Shown here piece after piece: positions 45,718 to 53,323 of a DNA stretch of 64,000 nucleotides. The notes beneath the pieces are model-generated. The model did no database searches, was not told the DNA's origin, and saw only the letters and a list, made by a program, of their open reading frames with translations. Within the stretch, counting starts at the first letter, position 1. Each line of letters starts with the position of its first letter. The stretch is taken from NCBI GenBank assembly GCA_963782985.1, contig CAWALU010000011.1, positions 62,001 to 126,000 of the forward strand. Reading direction: 5' to 3'. The stretch is from CAVSWT01 sp963782985 (GTDB lineage: Bacteria; Bacteroidota; Ignavibacteria; Ignavibacteriales; Ignavibacteriaceae). Both the position numbers and the translations under genes were made by a program.

Positions 45718-47550
45718 ATGTGTGGAATAGTTGGATACATAGGCGATAAAAATTGCGTTCCAATATTAATTAACGGTTTAAAAAGATTGGAATATAGGGG
45801 CTACGATTCTGCTGGGGTCGCGTTACTAACGAAAGACGGATCAGAATTAGTAAAGAATAAGGGCAAAGTTTCTCTACTTCAAGATAAATTAGATAAAACA
45901 AATTTTGTTTCTACTTTGGGAATCGGACATACTCGTTGGGCAACACACGGCGCGCCCAATGAAATAAACGCTCATCCCCATTTTAATTCTGATAAAACAT
46001 TATACGTAATTCATAACGGTATAATCGAAAACTATCAAACCTTAAAAGCCGGATTAAAAAAACTTGGCTATAAATTTTTGACTGAAACAGATTCTGAAGT
46101 TCTGCCGCATTTGATTGACAGCTTTTTAAAACGCGGTCACACGTTGTTCAAATCAGTGCGAATGGCTTTAACAGAAGTAGAAGGCACATACGGTATTGCT
46201 GTTATTTATGAAGAAGAACCTGATAAAATTATTGCCGCAAGAAAAGGCTCGCCCCTAGTTGTGGGTATTGGCGATGACGAAAATTTTATTGCCTCGGATG
46301 TTTCCGCAATTTTAGCCCACACTAAACAAGTTGTTTATTTAGAAGACGGCGAACTGGCTGAAATATATAAAGACAGATTTATTGCCAAAACGATTTATGA
46401 CGATCAGATTGAAAAAGAAATTCATGAAATAAATATGACGCTGGATGAGATTGATAAAGGCGGCTACTCGCATTTTATGCTTAAAGAAATTATGGAGCAG
46501 CCTGAGTCGGTTCACAACTCTCTCCGCGGCAGAATTTTAGTTGATGAAGGAAACAGCAAATTAGGCGGTTTGGAAAATGTAATAGATCAGCTTGCTGATG
46601 CAAAACGAATAATTATTTCAGCTTGCGGAACTTCGTGGCATTCAGGGTTAGTGGGCGAATATATGCTGGAACAGTTTGCGCGCATTCCCACTGAAGTTGA
46701 GTATGCTTCAGAATTTAGATATAGAAATCCAATAATAAATAAAGACGACGCAATATTTTTCATATCGCAAAGCGGAGAAACCGCAGACACTTTAGCTGCT
46801 TTGAAAGAAGCTAAAAATAAGGGCGCTTTGGTTTTGGGAATTTGTAACGCGGTGGGAAGTTCCATTGCGCGCGAAAGTATTGCCGGAGTTTATACTCACG
46901 CCGGACCCGAAATTGGCGTTGCTTCAACTAAGGCTTTTACTTCACAATTAATTGTGCTTGCGTTAATCACTCTTGCCATCGCCCGTAAAAAAAGTATGAG
47001 CCAAGTTGACGGACAAAATATTGCTAAAGAACTTCTGCTTCTTCCTGAAAAGATTGCCGCTATTTTAAAATTGAATGATCAAATTGAATCGATAGCTGAA
47101 AAATTTATTAACGCTAATAATTTTTTGTATCTCGGAAGAGGATATAACTTTCCGGTAGCGTTGGAAGGAGCTTTAAAGCTCAAAGAAATTTCTTACATTC
47201 ACGCAGAAGGTTATCCCGCCGCTGAAATGAAACACGGTCCCATAGCATTAATTGATGAAAATATGCCGGCAGTTTTTATCGCCCCAAAAGATTCAACTTA
47301 TGATAAAATTATAAGTAATATTGAAGAGGTAAAAGCACGCAAGGGAAAGATAATTGCAATTGCCAGCGAGAACGATAATCATATAGATAATCTTGTTGAT
47401 TTCTCAATTAAAATTCCGGATACAATTAGAATGCTTATGCCAATTTTAAGCGTTATCCCGCTTCAATTACTGGCGTATCATATTGCCGTTAAAAAAGGTT
47501 TGAATGTTGATCAGCCGAGAAATTTAGCAAAGAGCGTTACAGTTGAATAA
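45718..47550 (+). CDS. glmS: Glutamine-fructose-6-phosphate aminotransferase (isomerizing)
   Basis: The 610-residue enzyme makes glucosamine-6-phosphate, the entry to UDP-GlcNAc for peptidoglycan and the surface glycan. The glutaminase domain starts MCGIVGYIGDKNCVPIL with Cys2 as nucleophile, followed by RLEYRGYDSAGVAL and GIGHTRWATHG. Two SIS domains contain SACGTSWHSGLVGEYM, SQSGETADTLAAL and GRGYNFPVALEGALKLKEIS. The C-terminus PRNLAKSVTVE is the usual one. The 119-bp leader shows no glmS-ribozyme-like structure. Confidence 0.97.
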   Translation: MCGIVGYIGDKNCVPILINGLKRLEYRGYDSAGVALLTKDGSELVKNKGKVSLLQDKLDKTNFVSTLGIGHTRWATHGAPNEINAHPHFNSDKTLYVIHNGIIENYQTLKAGLKKLGYKFLTETDSEVLPHLIDSFLKRGHTLFKSVRMALTEVEGTYGIAVIYEEEPDKIIAARKGSPLVVGIGDDENFIASDVSAILAHTKQVVYLEDGELAEIYKDRFIAKTIYDDQIEKEIHEINMTLDEIDKGGYSHFMLKEIMEQPESVHNSLRGRILVDEGNSKLGGLENVIDQLADAKRIIISACGTSWHSGLVGEYMLEQFARIPTEVEYASEFRYRNPIINKDDAIFFISQSGETADTLAALKEAKNKGALVLGICNAVGSSIARESIAGVYTHAGPEIGVASTKAFTSQLIVLALITLAIARKKSMSQVDGQNIAKELLLLPEKIAAILKLNDQIESIAEKFINANNFLYLGRGYNFPVALEGALKLKEISYIHAEGYPAAEMKHGPIALIDENMPAVFIAPKDSTYDKIISNIEEVKARKGKIIAIASENDNHIDNLVDFSIKIPDTIRMLMPILSVIPLQLLAYHIAVKKGLNVDQPRNLAKSVTVE

Positions 47551-47635
47551 TAAAAGTTTCTAATAAAAAACCGGTTCCAAAAGAATTCGGTTCAAATAAA
47601 AATATATATAAAATGTATAAAGGGAGTATTGATCT

Positions 47636-48955
47636 ATGCGCAAAAAAAATGTTCTAATAATGGGCGCCGCCGGGCGTGACTTTCATAATTTCAACGTGTT
47701 CTTCAGAGACAACGAAGAATATAATGTTGTTGCTTTTACGGCTACGCAAATTCCTAATATTGACGGCAGAATTTATCCGCCCGAATTGACAGGGAAACTC
47801 TATCCCCAAGGAATTAAAATTTATGACGAAAAAGAATTAGAAAAATTAATTAAAGACTTAAAAGTTGACGAGGTAGTTTTTTCTTATTCCGATGTGCCGT
47901 TTAATTATGTTATGACAAAAGCTTCAATTGTAAATGCCGCCGGAGTTTCGTTTAGACTGCTCGGCGCAGATGAAACAATGATTAAAAGTAAAAAACCTGT
48001 CATCTCAATTATAGCAGTTAGAACAGGCTGCGGAAAATCCCAAACCTCGCGAAAAATTGTTGAAATTTTAAAAGAAGCCGGCAAAAAAGTTGTATCGATT
48101 AGGCATCCTATGCCTTACGGCGATCTTGTAAAACAAAAAGTACAAAGATACGGCTCGCTTGATGATTTAAAAAAACACGAATGCACAATTGAAGAAATGG
48201 AAGAGTACGAACCCCACATTGCAATGGGCAGCGTTATTTATGCCGGCGTGGATTACGGCGCAATTTTAGAAGAAGCTGAAAAAGAAGCCGACATAATTAT
48301 TTGGGACGGCGGAAATAATGACATTCCTTTTTATAAATCCGATTTAACTTTTACAGTAGTGGATCCGCACAGACCCGGGCATGAAATGACTTATTATCCC
48401 GGCAATACTTCATTAAGATTAGCCGATGCGGTTATCATTAATAAAATTGTAGAAGCTGAACCTAAAAACGTTAAAACAGTTCGGGACAATATTAGAATTG
48501 CAAATCCGAAAGCGCAAGTTATTGAAGGAGCTTCGCCGATATTTGTTGAAAAGCCTGAACTAATAAGAGGGAAGAAAGTTTTGGTTGTGGAAGATGGTCC
48601 AACTTTAACTCACGGAGAAATGGAATACGGCGCGGGAATGATTGCTGCGTGGAATTACGGCGCATCGGAAATAGTTGATCCTCGTCCATTTACAGTAAAA
48701 TCAATTTCGGATACTTATAAAAAATATCCTAAAATAGGAATACTTCTACCGGCAATGGGTTACGGTGATGAGCAGATGAAAGACCTTGAAGAAACGATTA
48801 ACAAAATTGATTGTGATTCGGTAATAATTGGAACGCCGATAGATTTAGGTAGGATTTTAAAAATAAATAAACCATCTACGCGAGTTAAATACGAACTGCA
48901 GGAAATCGGCGATGTAACGATTAAAAAAATTCTAAAAGAAAAAGGAATGATTTAA
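47636..48955 (+). CDS. COG2403-type predicted GTPase (cyclic 2,3-diphosphoglycerate synthetase-like)
   Basis: The 439-residue protein has an N-terminal Rossmann-like part (VLIMGAAGRDFHNFNVFFRD), then a P-loop-like VRTGCGKSQTSRKIVEIL at about 129-146. DGGNNDIPFYKSDLTFTVVD, and LADAVIINKI as a possible guanine-recognition strand, follow. Family members are annotated as cyclic 2,3-diphosphoglycerate synthetases or predicted GTPases; the true reaction in bacteria is not settled. GGGAG lies before ATG 47636. It follows glmS by 85 bp on the same strand. Confidence 0.8.
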   Translation: MRKKNVLIMGAAGRDFHNFNVFFRDNEEYNVVAFTATQIPNIDGRIYPPELTGKLYPQGIKIYDEKELEKLIKDLKVDEVVFSYSDVPFNYVMTKASIVNAAGVSFRLLGADETMIKSKKPVISIIAVRTGCGKSQTSRKIVEILKEAGKKVVSIRHPMPYGDLVKQKVQRYGSLDDLKKHECTIEEMEEYEPHIAMGSVIYAGVDYGAILEEAEKEADIIIWDGGNNDIPFYKSDLTFTVVDPHRPGHEMTYYPGNTSLRLADAVIINKIVEAEPKNVKTVRDNIRIANPKAQVIEGASPIFVEKPELIRGKKVLVVEDGPTLTHGEMEYGAGMIAAWNYGASEIVDPRPFTVKSISDTYKKYPKIGILLPAMGYGDEQMKDLEETINKIDCDSVIIGTPIDLGRILKINKPSTRVKYELQEIGDVTIKKILKEKGMI

Positions 48956-49024
48956 CTAAAATATGATTGAAAAATTTTTGAGATATAAATAAATATCTTT
49001 ATTTTTGAATTCTTAAAATTTGAA

Positions 49025-49097
49025 GGGCAGATAGCTCAGTCGGTAGAGCAAAGGACTGAAAATCCTTGTGTCGGGGGTTCAATTCCCTCTCTGCCCA
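49025..49097 (+). tRNA. tRNA-Phe (GAA)
   Basis: The 73-nt cloverleaf has acceptor arms GGGCAGA and TCTGCCC, a D-arm with AGCTCAGTCGGTAGAGC, an anticodon loop CTGAAAA (anticodon GAA), and a T-loop GGTTCAATTCC. The discriminator base is A; CCA is not encoded. A terminator follows at once. Confidence 0.97.
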
Positions 49098-49109
49098 CTT
49101 CAATTACCC
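49088..49109 (+). repeat. att-like direct repeat at the tRNA-Phe 3' end, left copy
   Basis: The 22-bp stretch beginning TCTCTGCCCACTTC, the last ten bases of tRNA-Phe plus twelve beyond it, recurs perfectly at 49193-49214. The tRNA 3' end is the usual integration site of tyrosine-recombinase elements. Confidence 0.6.
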
Positions 49110-49132
49110 GCATTACCGAGTGCGGGTTTTTT
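49107..49132 (+). terminator. Terminator of tRNA-Phe
   Basis: CCCGCA pairs with TGCGGG over a TTACCGAG loop and is followed by six T. Confidence 0.85.
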
Positions 49133-49192
49133 ATTTTAAAAACCTTGTAGGGGTTCTCCCTCAATAGCGAGATGCACTTCGCTCAAATTCTT

Positions 49193-49214
49193 TCTCTGCC
49201 CACTTCAATTACCC
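49193..49214 (+). repeat. att-like direct repeat, right copy
   Basis: A perfect 22-bp copy of 49088-49109. The bases before it (CCTTGTAGGGGTTC at about 49143) resemble the tRNA T-arm CCTTGTGTCGGGGGTTC, interrupted by a small palindrome AGCGAGATGCACTTCGCT. After it comes another hairpin with T-run (CCCGAACCAATCGGGCTTTTT). It therefore looks like a decayed second tRNA 3' half. Confidence 0.6.
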
Positions 49215-49346
49215 CGAACCAATCGGGCTTTTTGCCCTTAAAGGCTTTACTATATCCGAATAAAGGGTTCCTAATAAAATAGGTTCTTTCAATTCTAACC
49301 AGGAAGTATATACAAGTAGCTCTTTTCTTATTTTTGTTTTTGCCAT
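49209..49346 (-). pseudogene. HipA toxin, N-terminal 45 residues only
   Basis: From ATG 49346 the minus strand reads MAKTKIRKELLVYTSWLELK and then EPILLGTLYSDIV, the start of HipA-family serine/threonine kinase toxins. After about 33 residues the family text is lost, and the frame stops at 49209 inside the right att-like repeat. The kinase domain is gone, so the toxin is inactive. It starts five bases after the hipB stop, the normal operon order. Confidence 0.7.
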
Positions 49347-49350
49347 AAAC

Positions 49351-49655
49351 TTAACTTTCAGATTTTCTTTTTGGAGCTCTCTCCTTCACTATTAACTTTG
49401 CATCTTGCAGCTTGCGTCCAAGCTCATCATCTTTGGATACGTTTAATAAATCTTTCTCCAACCCAATACAGATAAAACCTGGGCATAGTTACCGATGGCT
49501 ACGCTGGGTCTTCCTCTTTCTATTTCATATAACGTAGTCCGGCTAATTCCGGCTCTTTCGGCTAATTGAATTGTAGTTAGTTTTCTTCTCAATCGAGCAA
49601 GCTTAATGTTTTCGCCAAATTCGCTTAAGATTTTATCCTTTTTATATGTTAACAT
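49351..49655 (-). pseudogene. HipB-like XRE antitoxin, frameshifted
   Basis: The first frame (49655-49443) encodes a helix-turn-helix repressor: FGENIKLARLRRKLTTIQLA, then ERAGISRTTLYEIERG. It ends early as VLGWRKIY, but one missing base near 49460 explains this. The other frame continues as LEKDLLNVSKDDELGRKLQD, then AKLIVKERAPKRKSES, the normal HipB tail, to 49351. The DNA-binding domain itself is complete, so it could still repress. The partner hipA is truncated. Confidence 0.75.
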
Positions 49656-49672
49656 TTTTTATCCCCTCGCTT

Positions 49673-49728
49673 TAATGTTCGACTTACTGAACAAATATGC
49701 TACTGTTAGTCCATTATAGCGAACATTA
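49673..49728. promoter_or_regulatory. Putative operator of the hipB gene
   Basis: TAATGTTCG at 49673-49681 and CGAACATTA at 49720-49728 are perfect 9-bp inverted repeats. A smaller GTTC/GAAC pair lies at 49677-49692. They are 18 bp upstream of the repressor start, where an autoregulated XRE protein should bind. Confidence 0.5.
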
Positions 49729-50003
49729 TAAAATTATTTTATTTATTAAAACAAGGATAGCCCTCACGTAGGGATGAAAATTTTTAAATATTTCCCATCT
49801 CTCCCATCAATCCATATCTTTAATTTATGATTTTAATATCAATTTACAACTGGATAATTATTTTGATTTATCGAGTTATAGCTTTAAAATTGTAACAAAC
49901 CAATGGAAGAAAGTAGAACCAAAAAAGCTTATCAAATTTTCACGCTCGTAAAAAGAGATTCTATTATAAAATTATATTTGATGCTTTAAGAAAAGGACAA
50001 ATG

Positions 50004-51563
50004 ATGAAACATTTTTATATTACTTTATTTTTTCTGCAGATTTTAGGGGGCGATTTATTTTCACAGACAATAAAAACTAATGAATATTTTCCTGTTAAAC
50101 CTGTTGCACAAAAAGTTATGACTATGAACAAATCCCAATTAAATGGATTTGAGAGATTGAGATATAAGGCTTCATTGTTTAATCAAAATCCTACCAACGT
50201 TTTTAGGGATTTAATTCAAAACAAAAAAAATGAAAATGAAAAGATTATTAAAAGCGCGACAATCTTAGAAAATGGATTTTTATTAATTGAAGAAACATAT
50301 CAAACGTGGAGCGATTCCAACTGGCTGAATGTAACTAAATACGTTTATAAATATGACGCGGAAAAAAGATTAAATGAAACTACATTTCAAATTTGGGATG
50401 GCGGAGATTGGATGAACTCAACAAAAAACATAAACTCATATTTTAATAACAGTATTGTTTCAATGGAATTAATTCAAAATTGGAACGGAGTTGCGTGGGT
50501 AGACAAAAGCCGCTACTCATATACCTACGATGAAAATAATAATCAATCCGAAGCGTTATGGGAAGATTGGAATGGATTTGATTGGGTAAGCAGCGGAGAG
50601 TATTTGTATGTTTATGATGATCACAATAATTTGCTGGAGGAGCGATTTCAAGTTTGGATAATTGACAGCTGGCAAAATAGTTTGTTATCAACTTATATTT
50701 ATGACGAGAGCAATAATTTAATTGAAAATATTAATCAAGGGTGGGGAGATACTAGCTGGTTAAATGTTTCTAAATATCTGAATAAGTATGACTTAATCAA
50801 TAATCAAACTGAAGTTGTTGAACTATCTTGGGAAGATAGCAGCTGGGTAAATATATCACGTTATTCAAAAACTTATGATGGCAATAAAAATTTAGATTCG
50901 ATATTGTATCAATTCTGGCAAGAGAATGATTGGATGAATAGTCAAACTTATAAATACGTTTATGATATAAATAACAAATTGCAGGAGGAGCTAACTGAAA
51001 TTTGGAATAGCGGCGGCTGGGAAAATAAATATAAAACAGCTTACACTTACAATACTAAATTATTTATCCTGCAAATTCTGGATCAAAATTGGAATGGCGC
51101 TGAATGGATTGATGTATCAAATTCATTAAATAGTTATGATGAAAATAATAACCTGACAGAATATTTTTATCAAACCTGGGATGATTCAATTTGGGTAAAT
51201 AATTTTAGATATGTTTATAAATATGATCCTGTAGTGTCGGTGAATGATAAGTCTGAAACCATTGCACGATATCAGCTGTTTGATAATTATCCGAATCCAT
51301 TTAACCCTACAACAAAAATAAGATACTCTATTCCAGCCTCAGGGACAAAGCATGATTGGTCCGTACAATTAAAAGTTTATGATTTGCTTGGCAATGAAAT
51401 TGCAACTCTCGTTAATGAAGAAAAATCTGTTGGCAGTTATGAAGTAAACTTTAATGCTATGGGGCTTGCAAGCGGCGTTTATTTTTATCACATAGCAATC
51501 CATTCGGATCGTTATCAGGCAGGCGATTTTATTCAAACAAAAAAAATGATCCTTTTACGCTAA
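50004..51563 (+). CDS. T9SS-secreted protein of ten 29-residue W-repeats
   Basis: The product of about 519 residues has a signal peptide (to about residue 21, ending LFSQ). Then come ten exact 29-residue tandem repeats and part of an eleventh (102-410, counted from the ATG at 50001). The consensus is W at 2, W at 7, aromatic near 13-15, YD at 17-18, N at 20-21, for example NWNGVAWVDKSRYSYTYDEN. Residues 425-520 are a sorting domain with DNYPNPFNPTTKIRYSI, LKVYDLLGNEIATLV and TKKMILLR. I chose the second of two adjacent ATGs because AGGA is then six bases away. The repeats suggest a beta-solenoid or propeller on the surface. Confidence 0.85.
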   Translation: MKHFYITLFFLQILGGDLFSQTIKTNEYFPVKPVAQKVMTMNKSQLNGFERLRYKASLFNQNPTNVFRDLIQNKKNENEKIIKSATILENGFLLIEETYQTWSDSNWLNVTKYVYKYDAEKRLNETTFQIWDGGDWMNSTKNINSYFNNSIVSMELIQNWNGVAWVDKSRYSYTYDENNNQSEALWEDWNGFDWVSSGEYLYVYDDHNNLLEERFQVWIIDSWQNSLLSTYIYDESNNLIENINQGWGDTSWLNVSKYLNKYDLINNQTEVVELSWEDSSWVNISRYSKTYDGNKNLDSILYQFWQENDWMNSQTYKYVYDINNKLQEELTEIWNSGGWENKYKTAYTYNTKLFILQILDQNWNGAEWIDVSNSLNSYDENNNLTEYFYQTWDDSIWVNNFRYVYKYDPVVSVNDKSETIARYQLFDNYPNPFNPTTKIRYSIPASGTKHDWSVQLKVYDLLGNEIATLVNEEKSVGSYEVNFNAMGLASGVYFYHIAIHSDRYQAGDFIQTKKMILLR

Positions 51564-51592
51564 GGTTTATCAACTAAATTACTTTTTTGTAG

Positions 51593-51613
51593 AGACGGCT
51601 CATTGAGCCGTCT
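51593..51613 (+). terminator. Perfect hairpin after the W-repeat gene
   Basis: AGACGGCTCA and TGAGCCGTCT form a perfect 10-bp stem around a single T, followed by TAATTTA. A second palindrome (AGACGCTCC and GGAGCGTCT) lies at 51653-51673 and a decayed one near 51720-51755. They may be mobile palindromes serving as a terminator. Confidence 0.5.
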
Positions 51614-51862
51614 TAATTTATCTGTTCCGCTTATTATAGAAATCTATACCTAAGACGCTCCAGCGGAGCGTCTCTATCATCCATATTTCCTTTTCGAATA
51701 GTACAATGTTTATCAGGTAGAGTCGGCACGCCTGCCGCTATGGGGTTGAGCCGTCTTCAATTGAACAATACAAATTAAATTCCCTTACTTATAAAAAACT
51801 ATTTAAATTTGAAATTTACTACTATCATTTAATAAGTTTACAGTTCTGAATTATTGAACTAG

Positions 51863-52909
51863 TTGAATGAACTAACCGAAAGATTAAAAATGAAAATCTA
51901 CTCAAAAAAAGAATTGAACGAATACCACCAATCGCTTACTTACGATGATATAAGTTTAGTTCCGACAGAAATCTCCCGCATAAAAAGTAGAAATGAAGCC
52001 AATACAAAACAAAACTTTCTTGACTTGGATTTAGCGCTGCCCGTTGTTTCAAGTCCGATGGATACTGTTACCGGAATTGATATGGCTAAAGCTTTAACCG
52101 AATTAGGCTGTATTGGAATTTTAAACCGGTTCGATACTTCTCTGGATAAAGCTCTGCACGATAATTCAAATGTAAATAAAATTAGAGGCGTTTCAATCGG
52201 ACTTACTACCGAATTAAAAGAAATTGAAAAGCTGGTTGAAAAAAATTATTTAATTTGTATCGATACTGCAAACGCAAACAATAATGAAGTCTTATTCAAA
52301 ACAGAAGAAGTAAAAAAGGAATTCAAAGAAGCAAAATTAATAGTCGGAAATATTGCTCACGGCGCAACTCTAAATCAATTAGTTGATGCGGGCGCTGATG
52401 CAGTGCGGGTGGGAATTGGAAGCGGCAGCGTTTGCACAACTTCAATTCAAACGGGAATTGGAATCGGGCAGGTTTCTTCTTTGTTGAATGTTTTGCATTC
52501 CCGCGCTTCAAAAAAATTAGATATAAAAATTATTGCGGACGGCGGAATTAAAAGTCCGGGCGATGTGGCAAAAGCAATAGCGCTCGGCGCCGATGTGGTA
52601 ATGCTTGGCAGAATGCTTTCGGGTACGCGCGAAACACCCGGCGAAGTTATTAAATACAGCGGGCAGCTTTGGAAAAAATATAGAGGCTCAGCTTCATTCG
52701 GAGTTAAAATGCGCAACGAATTTATTGAAGGCGAAGAAACAATGGTCGCATACAAAGGCGCGGTTAAAAATGTAATCGATAGTATTTCCGATGGATTAAG
52801 AAGCGCTATGAGTTATATGAATTGCTTTACTTTAGATGAATTGCGAAACACTGAAACGTTTGCCGTGCTTAGCAATAGTTCTTTTTTGGAAAGGCTGCCG
52901 AAGGCTTAG
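51863..52909 (+). CDS. GMP reductase / IMP dehydrogenase family enzyme without CBS domains
   Basis: The 348-residue TIM-barrel protein has LTYDDISLVPTEISRIKSR, LPVVSSPMDTVTG, the phosphate and catalytic loop VGIGSGSVCTTSIQTGIGIG and IIADGGIKSPGDVAKAIALG, then LGRMLSGTRETPGE. The CBS pair of IMP dehydrogenase is missing and the length is that of GMP reductase (GuaC), which returns GMP to IMP. The substrate choice is not certain, since the sequence text is not a close match to enterobacterial GuaC. An ATG at 51890 (MKIYSKKEL) is an alternative start and perhaps the better one. Confidence 0.85.
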   Translation: MNELTERLKMKIYSKKELNEYHQSLTYDDISLVPTEISRIKSRNEANTKQNFLDLDLALPVVSSPMDTVTGIDMAKALTELGCIGILNRFDTSLDKALHDNSNVNKIRGVSIGLTTELKEIEKLVEKNYLICIDTANANNNEVLFKTEEVKKEFKEAKLIVGNIAHGATLNQLVDAGADAVRVGIGSGSVCTTSIQTGIGIGQVSSLLNVLHSRASKKLDIKIIADGGIKSPGDVAKAIALGADVVMLGRMLSGTRETPGEVIKYSGQLWKKYRGSASFGVKMRNEFIEGEETMVAYKGAVKNVIDSISDGLRSAMSYMNCFTLDELRNTETFAVLSNSSFLERLPKA

Positions 52910-53076
52910 ATAAATTGAATTTATAGTTTACGGTAAGGTTTAATCCAAATAATAGGCATTGCAATGAAAATTTAATTTGCTTACAATTTATAGAGTTAAA
53001 AAAAATATTTGGGGTAAGGGAAATTTTTGTTCGAATTCCTAAGAGTAATCCTGAAGTCACTTTTAGCTGGAAGTAA

Positions 53077-53241
53077 ATGCAATTTTCACCGGACGATGAG
53101 TATATCGCACTTTCAGAAAATTATTGGCAAACCGGTCAATGGGTTTGGTGGAAAGAATATTTGTATGTGGTTAATGTTAATAACGGAGAAATAACTCTTG
53201 CTGATGAAGGGTTTAATCCATCATGGAGTCCTAAACCATAA
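53077..53241 (+). pseudogene. Remnant of a PD40/TolB-type propeller gene
   Basis: A 54-codon frame encodes MQFSPDDEYIALSENYW and ends GFNPSWSPKP, both PD40 repeat text. The frame continues upstream past one TAA at 53074 (RIPKSNPEVTFSWK), which points to a longer lost gene. The rest of the 414-bp gap between the GMP reductase and the S9 peptidase genes holds nothing else I can name. Confidence 0.5.
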
Positions 53242-53323
53242 TGCACATAATTAATTGTTAAATTGTTTTTACTCAATTAGTATTAAAAAATATTTTTAGA
53301 TAAAATAAAAAAAGAAAAGGCGA

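Noticed and set aside
49193..49240. A second functional tRNA
   Set aside because: Only a 3' end and a broken T-arm are present; there is no anticodon arm.
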